From Starkeya sp. ORNL1 (GTDB taxonomy: Bacteria > Pseudomonadota > Alphaproteobacteria > Rhizobiales > Xanthobacteraceae), in assembly GCF_012971745.1 (NCBI RefSeq), contig NZ_CP048834.1:3658001-3722000 (forward strand): a DNA stretch of 64,000 nt, in the 5' to 3' direction. The position numbers were made by a program, and so were the translations under genes. Positions 22,619 through 32,919 of this stretch are shown in pieces (within the stretch, counting starts at the first letter, position 1; each line of letters opens with the position of its first letter). The notes under the pieces were generated by a model. That model searched no databases and was not told where the DNA came from. It saw nothing but the letters and a program-made list of their open reading frames with translations.

Positions 22619-23770
22619 GTGACCGATGTGCGTGACCTGAAGACCGAAGCCCCGCGTCTCGACGTGATGCTGGCGCTCTATGCGCGCGCCGGCTTCACGC
22701 ATGTCGCGCCGCCGGTGCTGCAGCCGGCCGATCCGTTCCTCGACCTGTCCGGCGAGGAAATGCGCCGGCTGATGTACCTCACCACCGATGCGAACGGCCG
22801 CGAATTGTGCCTCAGGCCCGACATCACGCTGCCGGTGTGCCGGCTCTATCTGGAGCAGGGCACCGAACGCCCGCGCGATTTCTGCTATCTCGGCCCGGTG
22901 TTCCGCTCCAGCGAGCCCAGCGGCGAATTCCTCCAGGCCGGCATTGAATCTTTCGGCCGCGCCGACCGCGAAGCCGCAGATGCGGAGATCCTCGCCCTCG
23001 CCCTTGAAACTGCGGCGCTGTGGGGCGTCACCAGCCCGGTGGTACGGCTCGGCGATGCCGGGCTGTTCGCCGCGCTGCTCGGCGCGCTCGCTCTCCCGCC
23101 GGGGTGGAAGCGGCGCCTGGTCAAGGATTTCGCCCGCTCCGGCAGTCTCGGCGCCGATCTCGCCGCCCTGAAGCAGCGCCCGGAAGCCGGCGGTGTCTCC
23201 GCCCATGCCGGCGTGCTCTCGGCGCTTGCCGGCTCCGACCCCGAGGCAGCCCACGCGCTGGTGACCGATTTGCTCTCCATAGCCGGCATATCGACGGTGG
23301 GCGGGCGCACCGTCTCGGAGATTGCCGAACGCTTCCTCGAACAGGCCGCCTCGGGCGATGCCGAGGGACTGCCGGCGGAAAAGGTCGACGTGCTGGAGCG
23401 CTACCTCGCCGTCGAGGGCGATCCGGACAGCGCGGCGAGCGCGTTGCGGACCCTGGCGGCGGATGCCGGTCTCGATCTCGCGGCCGCACTCGACGCCTTC
23501 GAGCAGCGCACCAATTTCCTTGCCGCCCAGGGCGTCGAGGTGGAGAGGCTGCGCTTTGCCAGCGCCTTCGGCCGCCCGCTCGATTACTACACCGGCATGG
23601 TGTTCGAACTGCACGCCGATGGCGCCCCGGCCCCGCTGGTCGGCGGCGGGCGCTATGACGGGCTGCTCGCCCGCCTCGGCGCCCCTGCGCCGATCCCGGC
23701 GGTCGGCTTCGCGGTATGGCCAGCACGGCTCGATGGGCTGCAAGCGACGGCATCGGAGGCCGCACGATGA
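22619..23770 (+). CDS. hisZ: ATP phosphoribosyltransferase regulatory subunit HisZ
   Basis: A 383-residue HisS paralogue without the anticodon-binding domain. It pairs with HisG to form the first enzyme of histidine synthesis. Class II synthetase remnants are visible: [40 protein letters not shown] and [13 protein letters not shown]. It initiates with GTG and ends in an ATGA overlap with hisG, so both subunits are translationally coupled. It lies directly downstream of its paralogue hisS. A long internal segment (about 140-260) is variable in this family. Confidence 0.93.
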   Translation: MTDVRDLKTEAPRLDVMLALYARAGFTHVAPPVLQPADPFLDLSGEEMRRLMYLTTDANGRELCLRPDITLPVCRLYLEQGTERPRDFCYLGPVFRSSEPSGEFLQAGIESFGRADREAADAEILALALETAALWGVTSPVVRLGDAGLFAALLGALALPPGWKRRLVKDFARSGSLGADLAALKQRPEAGGVSAHAGVLSALAGSDPEAAHALVTDLLSIAGISTVGGRTVSEIAERFLEQAASGDAEGLPAEKVDVLERYLAVEGDPDSAASALRTLAADAGLDLAAALDAFEQRTNFLAAQGVEVERLRFASAFGRPLDYYTGMVFELHADGAPAPLVGGGRYDGLLARLGAPAPIPAVGFAVWPARLDGLQATASEAAR

Positions 23771-24738
23771 GCGCGCTGATCGTCGCCGTTCCCTCCAAGG
23801 GCCGCCTGCAGGAGAATGCCTCCGCCTTCTTCGCTCGCGCCGGCATGGCGCTGACGCAGTCGCGCGGCGCGCGCGAGTATCGCGGCGCGCTGTCCGGCCT
23901 GCCGGAGGTCGAGATCGCCTATTTGTCGGCCTCGGAGATCGCCAGCCAGCTCGCCTCGGGCGCGGTGCATCTCGGCGTCACCGGCGAGGATCTGGTCCGC
24001 GAGACCATTCCCGACGCCGACGCCAAGGTGCTGCTGGTGGAAGGACTCGGCTTCGGCTTCGCCAATGTGGTGGTGGCGGTGCCGCAGGCCTGGATCGATG
24101 TGCGCACCATGCGCGACCTCGATGATGTGGCTACGCATTTCCACGCCAGCCGCGGCCGGCGCATGCGCGTCGCCACCAAGTATCTCAACCTCACTCGCGG
24201 CTTCTTCGAGCGCCACGGCATTGTCGATTACCGCATCGTCGAGAGCCTCGGCGCCACAGAAGGCACGCCGGCGGCCGGCACCGCGGAGCTGATCGTCGAC
24301 ATCACCACCACCGGGGCGACGCTTTCGGCGAATGCGCTGAAGGTGGTTGATGACGGCGTGATGCTGCGCTCGGAAGCAAACCTCGTCGCCTCGCTCGGGG
24401 CCGACTGGAACGAGGCCGCGCGGGCGGCGGCGCGGGCGCTGCTCGACCGCGTCACCGCCGCCAAGCGCGCGGCGACGATGCGCGAAGTGAAAAGCCGCTT
24501 TGCCGGCTGCGATGCGGCGATGATCGAGGAGGCGGTGCAGCGCTTTCGTTGCACGGCGCCGTTCGGCGCGCCGACCTCGTCCGGCATGGTGACGCTGCAT
24601 TGCCCACCGGACACGCTGCACGGCCTTGCCGTGTATCTGCGCGAAAAGGGCGCGGCCAGCGTCTCGGTCGGCCCGCTCGACTATGTGTTCGCGGCGGAAA
24701 ACCCGCTCTACGAGAAGCTGGAAGCCCGGCTCGGCTGA
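23767..24738 (+). CDS. hisG: ATP phosphoribosyltransferase catalytic subunit HisG (long form)
   Basis: A 323-residue enzyme condensing ATP and PRPP to N1-(5-phosphoribosyl)-ATP. The N-terminal periplasmic-binding-like fold starts [14 protein letters not shown]. The PRPP-binding loop is [14 protein letters not shown] (about 176-189). The core would end near residue 215; about 100 further residues form a C-terminal extension ([18 protein letters not shown]). Short HisG proteins need HisZ and long ones usually do not, yet hisZ is present and overlapped (ATGA). The stop overlaps the cysG 3' end by 31 bp, tail to tail. Confidence 0.94.
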   Translation: MSALIVAVPSKGRLQENASAFFARAGMALTQSRGAREYRGALSGLPEVEIAYLSASEIASQLASGAVHLGVTGEDLVRETIPDADAKVLLVEGLGFGFANVVVAVPQAWIDVRTMRDLDDVATHFHASRGRRMRVATKYLNLTRGFFERHGIVDYRIVESLGATEGTPAAGTAELIVDITTTGATLSANALKVVDDGVMLRSEANLVASLGADWNEAARAAARALLDRVTAAKRAATMREVKSRFAGCDAAMIEEAVQRFRCTAPFGAPTSSGMVTLHCPPDTLHGLAVYLREKGAASVSVGPLDYVFAAENPLYEKLEARLG

Positions 24739-26183
24739 GCCTCAGCATATTCGGCGGCTTCGCCGATAGCATGGCCGAACAGGATGAGGCACGGCCCGCT
24801 GGCGCCCTGTTCTACCGCCCGCGCCAGCGCTTGCGCCAGCGTGCCCACGGTGGCGGCGACGCGCCGCTCCTCGGGACGGGTGGCCGAGAACACGGCGAGC
24901 GCCGGCACTTCGGCACCCAGTCCGGCGGCCATCGCCTTGCCGGCAAGCTCAGCCCAGGTACGCTGCGGCATATAGACGACCGTGGTGGCGGCGGGATCGG
25001 CCAGCGCGCCCCAGTCGAGGTCGCGCGGCAGCTTGCCGTCGCGGGCATGGGCTGTGATGAATTGCAGCCGGCGCGCATGGTCGCGATGGGTGAGCGAGAC
25101 GCCGAGCCGGCTCGCCGCGCCCTGCGCCGAGGAGATGCCGGGCACGATCTCGACCGGAATGCCGGCATTGCGCGCGGCCGTGATCTCCTCGCCGGCCCGG
25201 CCGAAGATCAGCGGATCGCCGCCCTTCAGCCGCACCACGCGCTTGCCCTGCCTGGCGAGGCCGACCATCAGCGCATTGATGTCGTCCTGCTTGCAGGAGG
25301 GGCGATAGCCGGTCTTGCCGACCAGCATCTTCTTCGCCTCGCGCCGGGCGACATCGAGAACCAGGGGCGCGACAAGGTCGTCATAGAGCACGACGTCGGC
25401 GGCCTGCAGCAGCCGCACCGCCTTTAGTGTCAGCAATTCCGGATCGCCGGGCCCGGCGCCCACCAGCGCGATGCTGCCATGCTCCGGCCCGCGCTGCTCG
25501 AGCTCGGCCTGGGCGATGAGCGAGGCGCGCAAGCCATCCGCCGGCTCGTCATTGGGTGCTTCCAGCGCACGGGCGGTGAAGCGCTCCCAGAAGCGGCGGC
25601 GGCCATGATGGGAGAGGCCGAGCGCCGAGACCGCCGGCCGCCACTGCCGCGCCGCCTCGGCCCAGGCCTTGAAGCCCTGCGGGATGATTGCCTCGATCTT
25701 GGCGCGCACCGCCTGCCCGAATACCGGGGCGGCGCCGTCGGTGGAGATGCCGACCACCAGTGGCGAGCGATTGACGATGGCACCGAAGGCGAAGTCGCAG
25801 AAGGCCGGCTTATCGACCACGTTCACCGGCACGCCATGCGCGCGGGCAGCGGCGGCAAAGCGCGCGCCCTCCGCGTCATCCTCGATGGCGCCGATGGCGA
25901 TCGCCGCGCCATCAAGATCGTCCGCTGCCCATTCGCGGTGATGGATGGTGAGTTGCCCGCCGGGCGGGCTATCCGCGAGGGCCGCTATCTCCGCCACCAT
26001 CTCACTGGCATAAAGCTCCAGCGCGGCGCCGGCAGCGAGCAACAGCTCGGCCTTCCAGGCGGCGGCCGCGGAACCGCCGGCGAGCACCACCCTGCGTCCT
26101 TCCAGCGCGAAGAACAGCGGCAGGCGCGCCAGCGGCGCCATGCGCTCGCCGTCATGCTCAATCGGCCCCCTGTCCTGCGTCAT
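24708..26183 (-). CDS. cysG: Siroheme synthase CysG (multifunctional)
   Basis: A 491-residue fusion for siroheme synthesis. An N-terminal precorrin-2 dehydrogenase/ferrochelatase domain (about 18-225) carries the NAD-binding signature [20 protein letters not shown] and the linker [16 protein letters not shown] uroporphyrinogen-III C-methyltransferase domain (about 238-480) has [53 protein letters not shown] and [13 protein letters not shown]. Siroheme serves sulfite and nitrite reductases; neither is in view. Start 26183 is the first Met; a later Met (MAPLARLP) could also serve. The stop overlaps hisG. Confidence 0.95.
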   Translation of the reverse strand: MTQDRGPIEHDGERMAPLARLPLFFALEGRRVVLAGGSAAAAWKAELLLAAGAALELYASEMVAEIAALADSPPGGQLTIHHREWAADDLDGAAIAIGAIEDDAEGARFAAAARAHGVPVNVVDKPAFCDFAFGAIVNRSPLVVGISTDGAAPVFGQAVRAKIEAIIPQGFKAWAEAARQWRPAVSALGLSHHGRRRFWERFTARALEAPNDEPADGLRASLIAQAELEQRGPEHGSIALVGAGPGDPELLTLKAVRLLQAADVVLYDDLVAPLVLDVARREAKKMLVGKTGYRPSCKQDDINALMVGLARQGKRVVRLKGGDPLIFGRAGEEITAARNAGIPVEIVPGISSAQGAASRLGVSLTHRDHARRLQFITAHARDGKLPRDLDWGALADPAATTVVYMPQRTWAELAGKAMAAGLGAEVPALAVFSATRPEERRVAATVGTLAQALARAVEQGASGPCLILFGHAIGEAAEYAEAQPSRASSFS

Positions 26184-26565
26184 TTCGGATTCCTTGCTGC
26201 GTCACCATTCAGGAAACGCAAATCGCGTGCCGCATCAAGTGGGCACTCTTAATCACGCGATATATGTGATGAATGAGGAATTAGCCACAGCTATGACGTG
26301 ATTAAGCGAGCGCGGCATTTTTTGCGCGACGGCGGTGGATGGTAAGGAATTATCTCAAAGGTCGCTAAAATTTTAATGATTGATTTAAGCGGCAACAAAC
26401 CATTTCCAGCCGATTCTCACCCCTAGGGAATCAGAGCGTCATAGAATCGGGAACAGATGATTCGTTTGCAAAAACAAGCCTGAAGGGCGCCTCGCGCCGA
26501 TCCGGCGGGCATGCGCGCCGCCGCTCCGAACGACAATTTGGCCTGCTTAATCGACGGAGGCGTTC
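26184..26565. promoter_or_regulatory. AT-rich regulatory gap upstream of cysG and of a small gene
   Basis: This 382-bp gap is clearly AT-richer than its surroundings. It has an inverted repeat atcac-N9-gtgat (26252-26270), 69 bp upstream of the cysG start. A second palindrome, gaatca...tgattc (26428-26463), lies nearer the plus-strand gene at 26566. No ORF was found. It should contain divergent promoters. Confidence 0.45.
26252..26270. promoter_or_regulatory. Inverted repeat atcac-N9-gtgat upstream of cysG
   Basis: A dyad with 5-bp arms, close enough to the cysG start (69 bp) to be an operator. The arms and spacing do not identify a regulator. Confidence 0.3.
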
Positions 26566-26934
26566 ATGCTCCCCGCGCGACTGATCGAACGCGTCGCCAT
26601 CGCCTCGCACCGCTTCGCGCAACGGTGCTTCCCGCTGCTGGAGCCGTGGGAAGCACTATCCCGCGAGCGGCGTTCCTATCAGATGGATGTCGCTGCGCAC
26701 GGCATCGAGGGGCTGAGCCCGATCGATATCGTCATGCTGGTGGAGAAAATGCTGCCGGATTACGCGCTGGTGCCCCGCATCCCGGATCCGCGTCTGCTCG
26801 CGGAGCTCCAGGAAGCCGCGATCACCGATGCCGGCACTGCAACGGATGCGCGCCTGCGATATCGCGCGCTGATCGAGGTCGGCACCCACCGCCTGCATCG
26901 CCGCCTCGCCACCGGGAGCGGGCGGCGGGGATGA
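26566..26934 (+). CDS. Small hypothetical protein
   Basis: A 122-residue protein that I do not recognise. It is basic and helical, with no signal peptide or membrane segment. The mid-part (GIEGLSPIDIVMLVEKMLPD) and C-terminal part (DARLRYRALIEVGTHRLHRR) look like amphipathic helices. GGAGG five bases before the ATG and the AT-rich region upstream make it a credible gene. It converges with the UPF0114 gene, with 22 bp between stops. Confidence 0.6.
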   Translation: MLPARLIERVAIASHRFAQRCFPLLEPWEALSRERRSYQMDVAAHGIEGLSPIDIVMLVEKMLPDYALVPRIPDPRLLAELQEAAITDAGTATDARLRYRALIEVGTHRLHRRLATGSGRRG

Positions 26935-26956
26935 GCGCGACAAGCTGGCTCCAGAC

Positions 26957-27460
26957 TCAGTGATTGCCCTTGTCGGCAATCTTGTCAGTCCAGGCCAGCA
27001 CCACGCCGGAGACGACGAAGACAATGTGGATGACCACCATCCAGTACAGCACCTTCTCGTCGATGCCGCCCTTGTCGATGCTCATGAACGCCTTCAGCAG
27101 CGCGATGGCGGAGATGGCGACGATGGAAGCGAGCAGCTTCTGCTTCAGTCCGGCGAAATCGACCTTGGTCATCCACTCCGGCCAGTTGGCATGGCCCTCG
27201 ACGTCGATCTTGGAGACAAAATTCTCGTAGCCGGAGAAGATGACGATGACGACCAGGCTGCCGGTAAAAGTGAGATCGATCAGCGCCAGTATGCCGAGGA
27301 TGACGTCGGTCTCGCTCGAATCATAAGCGTGAAGGACGAAGTGGAGGAGTTCGGCACCGAACTTGAAGAGCACCACCGCCAGCGCGATGACGAGGCCGAA
27401 ATAGAACGGCGCCATGATCCAGCGGCTGATGAGGATGAAGCGTACGATAATTTTTTCCAT
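26957..27460 (-). CDS. UPF0114/TIGR00645 (YqhA-type) inner-membrane protein
   Basis: A 167-residue integral membrane protein of the YqhA family, function unknown. It has four hydrophobic segments: MAPFYFGLVIALAVVLF (about 16-32), a segment around 55-80 (LALIDLTFTGSLVVIVIFSG), ASIVAISAIALLKAF, and the C-terminal VVIHIVFVVSGVVLAW. The conserved GYENFVSKIDVEGHANWPEW loop follows the second helix pair. The start at 27460 (MEKIIVRF) matches family N-termini; the frame is open to 27532. An intrinsic terminator from msrA precedes it on the same strand. Confidence 0.88.
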   Translation of the reverse strand: MEKIIVRFILISRWIMAPFYFGLVIALAVVLFKFGAELLHFVLHAYDSSETDVILGILALIDLTFTGSLVVIVIFSGYENFVSKIDVEGHANWPEWMTKVDFAGLKQKLLASIVAISAIALLKAFMSIDKGGIDEKVLYWMVVIHIVFVVSGVVLAWTDKIADKGNH

Positions 27461-27567
27461 GGCCAGCCCGTGCACGTCCAATCCTGCGATGGGTGCCATG
27501 ATGCGCTGCGGCAGGCAATAGCCGGACGACACGCCGCTGCGGCAAAACGGGCCGGTTTCGAGGTGCG

Positions 27568-27594
27568 AAAAAGGGGCGCGGATGACCGCGCCCC
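27568..27594 (-). terminator. Intrinsic terminator after msrA
   Basis: On the minus strand a perfect 9-bp stem (GGGGCGCGG / CCGCGCCCC, 4-base loop) is followed by five T residues. It begins 26 bp beyond the msrA stop. Confidence 0.85.
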
Positions 27595-27620
27595 TCGCAT
27601 TGTCTTACGTTAGGAGAGAT

Positions 27621-28274
<654 letters not shown>

Positions 28275-28376
28275 CAGGTATCCCTCGCTTTGGATGGCCC
28301 CAATGTAAGCATCCGCACCCCTCGTCGCCAGAAGGCGCGGGCGCAAGCCGGGCTCTGCCCACCTGCAAAGGTATGC

Positions 28377-28697
28377 TTATGCGCGCAAGGACGGCTCGCG
28401 CACCTCGCGCGTGCGGCCGAGCAGCAGCAGGATGAAGCCGAGCCCGCCGAGCACGGCAGCGAGCGGCGCCATCAGCAGCGGGACCATGAAGCGTTCCCAG
28501 ATCTCCGGCGAGAGGTGCGTCTCGACCAGGGTCTGGAAGTGGCCGAGGCTCGCCTCATTGGTGGCGAACCAGGCCTCGCCGAGCGGCGTCATCACGATAT
28601 CGGACGAGGCGATGGAGCGTGTACCGTCGACCACGAAGGCGACGAAACCACCGGCGAGCAGCCACAGTCCGATAAAGCGCACCAGGAAACGGATCAT
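28377..28697 (-). CDS. Small two-helix membrane protein, unknown function
   Basis: A 106-residue conserved-looking hypothetical protein. An N-terminal helix (FLVRFIGLWLLAGGFVAFVV) is followed by about 45 residues outside the membrane and a second helix (LLMAPLAAVLGGLGFILLLL) ending in a basic tail. No catalytic motif is visible. Similar rhizobial proteins are annotated only as hypothetical as far as I recall. It lies between msrA and the aas operator region. A TTAACCAT word (28729-28736) is found 32 bp upstream of its start. Confidence 0.65.
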   Translation of the reverse strand: MIRFLVRFIGLWLLAGGFVAFVVDGTRSIASSDIVMTPLGEAWFATNEASLGHFQTLVETHLSPEIWERFMVPLLMAPLAAVLGGLGFILLLLGRTREVREPSLRA

Positions 28698-28822
28698 GCG
28701 TCGCTCATCCCTCAGGCTCGTCCCGGCCTTAACCATGCTTCGTGTAAGTGTCGACGGGCCGGCGCGCAAGTTCCCGCTAGGTACGCGCGTCGAACTGCAC
28801 GACCTATTGACAGGCGCCGCAT

Positions 28823-28852
28823 ATTATGTGAGTGATCGTTCACTTACATAAT
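28823..28852. promoter_or_regulatory. 30-bp near-perfect palindromic operator (likely TetR site) before aas
   Basis: Arms attatgtgagtga (28823-28835) and tcacttacataat (28840-28852) match at 12 of 13 positions around tcgt. A TTGACA (28807-28812) lies ten bases upstream, consistent with a promoter covered by the site. The size and symmetry fit a TetR dimer-pair operator. The TetR gene at 32302 is in the same transcription unit, so autoregulation is the simplest reading. Confidence 0.75.
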
Positions 28853-28891
28853 CATCCGGGTCGGCACCCGGAGACGAGGAAACGAACCCCG

Positions 28892-31800
28892 ATGTTCACG
28901 CGGCTGATGTCCACGAGGCGCTTCGCGCCGCTGTTCTGGTGCCAGTTTTTCAGCGCCTTCAACGACAATTTCGTGAAGAACGCGCTGGCTCTACTTATCC
29001 TCTACCAGCTCGGCGAGGAGCATGGCGGGGCACTGGTCACCGCCGCCGGCGGGCTGTTCATCCTGCCCTTCTTCCTGTTCTCCAGCCTGGGTGGCGAGCT
29101 GGCGGACCGCTACGACAAGGCGGTGATCGCCAAGCGGCTGAAGTTCACCGAGATCTGGGTGGTGCTGCTGGCGAGCGTCGGCTTCACGCTGCATTCGCTC
29201 CCGGTGCTGCTCACCGCGCTGTTCCTGATGGGCACGCTCGGCGCACTGTTCGGGCCGCTGAAATACGGCATCCTGCCGGACCATCTCGCCAAGAACGAAC
29301 TGGTCGCCGGCAATGCGCTGGTGGAGACCGCGACCTTCCTCGCCATCCTCGCCGGCACGGTCGGCGGCGGCATCGCCATTGCCGAGTGGAGCAATTGGGC
29401 GGTGGCCGGCCTCACCTTCGTGTTCGGCGTCATCAGTTGGATCGCGGCGCGGCAGATTCCGCGCACCGGCGAGCGGGCGCCCGAGCTGAGGATCGACTTC
29501 AACATCGTGCGCGGCACTACGGCGCTGCTCAAGGAGCTCAAGGCCAATCGCCCGACCTGGGTCGGCTCTCTGGTGGTGAGCTGGTTCTGGCTGGTGGGCG
29601 CGGTGGTGCTCTCGCTGCTGCCCACGCTGGTGAAGGAAGACATCGGTGGCGCGGAGAGCGTGGTCACGCTGTTCCTGGTGCTGTTCACGGTCGGCGTCGC
29701 CATCGGCTCGACCTTGGCGGCGCGGCTCTCCGAAGGGCGCATCATATTGGCGCTGGTGCCGTTCGCCGGCGTGATGATGGGTCTGTTCGCCATCTATTTC
29801 GGGCTGGTGATGTGGAACGTCACCCCCGGCCCGGCTCCGATCGGCTGGTATCAGTTCCTCACCTCCGGCCTCGGCATCCACGCCTTCATTGGCCTGATCG
29901 GGCTGGCAGCGGCCGGCGGCATGTTCGTGGTGCCGACCTTCGCCTATGTGCAGAGCGAGGCCGGCGAGGAACAGCGTGCCCGCGTCATAGCCGGCAATAA
30001 TGTGCTGAACGCCGCCTTCATGGTGAGCGGCGCGGTGATCATCGGCGTGCTGCAGGTCGCCGGCTTCAAGGCGCCGGCGCTGGTGGCGCTGATCGGCGTG
30101 GCGTGCCTCTTCGTCGCGCTGCTGGTCGGCCACGCCTTCCAGGGCCAGGTGCTGCGCGACCTGATCAAGCTGATCTTCCGTGTGGCGTTCCGCGTCGAGG
30201 TGAAGGGCGCCGAGCACCTGAAGACCGCCGGGCCGCGCACCGTGATCGCCATCAACCATGTGAGCTTCCTCGACGCGCCGCTGGTGATGGCGCTGCTCGA
30301 TAACGATCCGATCTTCGCCATCGATTCCTGGATCGCGCAGCGCTGGTGGGTGAAGCCGTTCCTCAAGCTGGTACGCGCCTTCCCGCTCGACCCGACGCGG
30401 CCTTTGGCGACGCGCGACCTCATCAAGCTGGTGAAGGAAGGCAATCCGCTGGTCATCTTTCCGGAGGGGCGCATCACCGTCACCGGCTCGATCATGAAGA
30501 TCTATGACGGCTCGGCGATGATCGCCGACAAGGCGGAGGCCGAGGTCATCCCGGTGCGTATCGAGGGGCTGGAGCAGACGCCGTTCTCCCGCCTCTCGCC
30601 GGACCAGACCCGCAAGCGCTGGTTCCCCAAGGTACACGTCACCATCCTGCCGCCGGTGAAGCTGGAGGTCGACCCGGACCTGTTCGGCCGCAAGCGCCGG
30701 CAGGCGGCAGGCGCAGCGCTCTATGACGTGATGAGCGATCTCGTGTTCGAGACCAGCCACACCGCCACCACGCTCTATCACGCAGTGGAGGAGACAGCGG
30801 AGCGCCTCGGCAAGGGCCGGATGATCGTCGAGGATCCGCTGGGCACCAGGCTCACCTATCGCAAGCTGCTGCTGGGCACCAAGGTGCTGGGCGAAAAGCT
30901 GGCGGCGGTGACGCAACCCGGCGAGACCGTCGGCGTACTGCTGCCGAACGCCGCCGGCGTCGCCGTGGTGCTGCTCGGCCTGCATCGCCATGGCCGGGTG
31001 CCGGCGATGCTGAACTACACCGCCGGCGCCGCGAACCTCGTCGCGGCCTGCAAGGCTGCGCAGATCCGGACCGTCATCGCCTCGAAGGCCTTCATCGAGA
31101 AGGCGCGGCTCGAAGACGAGGTGGCGGAGCTTTCCAAGCATGTCCGCATCCTGCTGACCGAGGACATCCGCGCCGGCGTCGGCACCATGGACAAGCTGAA
31201 GGCGATGCTACCGGCGAAGGCGCCGACCACCGCGACGCCGGACGATCCCGCCTTTGTGCTGTTCACCTCCGGCTCGGAGGGCACGCCGAAGGGCGTCGTG
31301 CTCTCGCATCGCAATCTGCTCGCAAACGTCGCGCAGGTGGCGGCGCGGATCGATTTCTCGCCGGCCGACATCATCTTCAACGTGCTGCCGGTGTTCCATT
31401 CGTTCGGGCTGACCGGCGGCTTGGTGCTGCCGCTGGTCTCCGGCACCAAGACCTTCCTCTACCCGTCCCCGCTGCACTACCGGATCATTCCGGAGCTGGT
31501 CTACGGCACCAATGCCACCGCCATCTTCGGCACCGACACCTTCCTGATGGGCTATGCCCGCACGGCGAACCCCTATGACTTCCGCTCGCTGCGCTTCGTC
31601 GTCGCCGGCGCCGAGCCGGTGAAGGCGGAAACGCGCCGGGTGTGGATGGAGAAGTTCGGCCACCGCATCCTGGAGGGCTATGGCGTCACCGAATGCTCGC
31701 CGGTACTGGCGGTGAACACGCCGATGTTCAACCGCGCCGGCACGGTCGGCCGCATGCTGCCGGGCATCGAGCTCAGGCTCGAGCCGATGCCGGGCATCGA

Positions 31801-32305
31801 GGATGCCGGCAAGCTGCATGTGCGCGGGCCGAACATCATGCTCGGCTATCTGCGCACCGAGGCGCCGGGTGTGATCGAGAAGCCCGAGGGCGGCTGGCAC
31901 GACACTGGCGACATCGTCGCCATCGATGGCGAGGGCTTCGTCGGCATTCGCGGCCGGGTGAAGCGCTTCGCCAAGATCGCCGGCGAGATGGTCTCGCTCG
32001 CCGCTGTCGACGCCATGGTCGGCACGCTGCGTCCCGATGCCGAGCATGTCACGGTGGCGGTGCCGGACGCGCGCAAGGGCGAGCGGCTTGTTTTGATGAC
32101 CACCGCGTCGGACCTCAACCGCGCGGCGCTGCAGGCGCATTTCCGCGAGCTCGGCGCCACCGAATTGATGATCCCGGCGGAAATACTGCCGATGGATGCG
32201 CTGCCGCTGCTCGGCTCCGGCAAGGTCGACTTCATGGCGGCGCGGCGGCTCGCCATGGAGATCATCACCGCCCGGGCGACAACGGCGGCGGGGGCGGCGT
32301 CATGA
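28892..32305 (+). CDS. aas: Fused lysophospholipid transporter / PlsC acyltransferase / acyl-ACP synthetase
   Basis: A 1137-residue three-part protein for recycling lysophospholipids. Residues about 1-410 are an MFS permease like LplT (FFSAFNDNFVKNALALLILY). About 430-620 is a PlsC acyltransferase with NHVSFLD (HX4D near 456) and VIFPEGRIT. About 650-1130 is an AMP-binding ligase with FTSGSEGTPKGVVLSHRN near 790 and GYGVTECSPVLAVN. E. coli splits these functions between LplT and Aas. Start 28892 has a purine-rich site (GAGACGAGGA) upstream. The stop overlaps tetR (ATGA). A palindromic operator lies 40 bp upstream. Confidence 0.93.
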   Translation: MFTRLMSTRRFAPLFWCQFFSAFNDNFVKNALALLILYQLGEEHGGALVTAAGGLFILPFFLFSSLGGELADRYDKAVIAKRLKFTEIWVVLLASVGFTLHSLPVLLTALFLMGTLGALFGPLKYGILPDHLAKNELVAGNALVETATFLAILAGTVGGGIAIAEWSNWAVAGLTFVFGVISWIAARQIPRTGERAPELRIDFNIVRGTTALLKELKANRPTWVGSLVVSWFWLVGAVVLSLLPTLVKEDIGGAESVVTLFLVLFTVGVAIGSTLAARLSEGRIILALVPFAGVMMGLFAIYFGLVMWNVTPGPAPIGWYQFLTSGLGIHAFIGLIGLAAAGGMFVVPTFAYVQSEAGEEQRARVIAGNNVLNAAFMVSGAVIIGVLQVAGFKAPALVALIGVACLFVALLVGHAFQGQVLRDLIKLIFRVAFRVEVKGAEHLKTAGPRTVIAINHVSFLDAPLVMALLDNDPIFAIDSWIAQRWWVKPFLKLVRAFPLDPTRPLATRDLIKLVKEGNPLVIFPEGRITVTGSIMKIYDGSAMIADKAEAEVIPVRIEGLEQTPFSRLSPDQTRKRWFPKVHVTILPPVKLEVDPDLFGRKRRQAAGAALYDVMSDLVFETSHTATTLYHAVEETAERLGKGRMIVEDPLGTRLTYRKLLLGTKVLGEKLAAVTQPGETVGVLLPNAAGVAVVLLGLHRHGRVPAMLNYTAGAANLVAACKAAQIRTVIASKAFIEKARLEDEVAELSKHVRILLTEDIRAGVGTMDKLKAMLPAKAPTTATPDDPAFVLFTSGSEGTPKGVVLSHRNLLANVAQVAARIDFSPADIIFNVLPVFHSFGLTGGLVLPLVSGTKTFLYPSPLHYRIIPELVYGTNATAIFGTDTFLMGYARTANPYDFRSLRFVVAGAEPVKAETRRVWMEKFGHRILEGYGVTECSPVLAVNTPMFNRAGTVGRMLPGIELRLEPMPGIEDAGKLHVRGPNIMLGYLRTEAPGVIEKPEGGWHDTGDIVAIDGEGFVGIRGRVKRFAKIAGEMVSLAAVDAMVGTLRPDAEHVTVAVPDARKGERLVLMTTASDLNRAALQAHFRELGATELMIPAEILPMDALPLLGSGKVDFMAARRLAMEIITARATTAAGAAS

Positions 32306-32919
32306 GCCGCCCGGCAGTCGTCCGCCGGGGCCGCGACGGCACCGAGACGCGCGCGCGCATCGAGACGGAAGCGTTGCGGCTGTTCGCCTCGAAAGGCGTT
32401 CACGGCACTTCGGTGCGCGATATCGCCCAGGCGGTCGGCGTGGCGGAAGGCGCACTCTACCGCCATTTCGTCTCCAAGGAGGCGCTGGCGCGCGAGCTGT
32501 TCCTCGGCCGCTATGCCGAGCTCGCGCGTGGCATCGATGAGGTGGCGCGCGTGGTGCCGGACTTTGCCGGCCGCATTCGCGCCGTGGCCGAGCATGCCTG
32601 CTCCCTGTTCGACGCCGAGCCGGCGCTGTTCGCCTATCTGCTCATCAGCCAGCACGACCATCTCGGCGCGGTGCCGATCGAGCCGGCCGAGAATGTGGTG
32701 GAAGCGCTGGCGGGGTTGCTGCGCGAGGGCATCGCGCGCGGCGAGGTGCCGGAGCAGGACGTCGCGCTCGCCAGCGCGCTGGCGCTCGGCTGCGTGGTGC
32801 AGCCGGCGGTGTTCGTGCTTTACGGGCGCCTGGAGGGCCCGCTGATGCGGCACGCGGAGCGGATCACTCAGGCGGTGCTGGCCGCAGTCAATGCATCATC
32901 ATCCCGGCCGCAGGCGTAG
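32302..32919 (+). CDS. TetR/AcrR-family transcriptional regulator
   Basis: A 205-residue repressor-type protein. The N-terminal helix-turn-helix spans about 16-62 (GVHGTSVRDIAQAVGVAEGA, LYRHFVSKEALARELF) and a helical ligand-binding domain follows. It overlaps the aas stop by ATGA, so it is co-translated with aas and should report on a lipid-related ligand. The likely target is the palindrome at 28823-28852. Its last codons (SSSRPQA) lie within a family A intergenic palindrome that starts at about 32897, so the natural C-terminus may have been extended or replaced. Confidence 0.92.
   Translation: MSRPAVVRRGRDGTETRARIETEALRLFASKGVHGTSVRDIAQAVGVAEGALYRHFVSKEALARELFLGRYAELARGIDEVARVVPDFAGRIRAVAEHACSLFDAEPALFAYLLISQHDHLGAVPIEPAENVVEALAGLLREGIARGEVPEQDVALASALALGCVVQPAVFVLYGRLEGPLMRHAERITQAVLAAVNASSSRPQA

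Noticed and set aside
22619..23770. Second, truncated histidyl-tRNA synthetase
   Set aside because: It lacks the anticodon domain and overlaps hisG, which identifies it as HisZ and not a broken hisS.
28991..31141. 716-codon minus-strand open frame
   Set aside because: Antisense to the aas fusion, whose three domains are intact. High GC gives long stop-free antisense frames.
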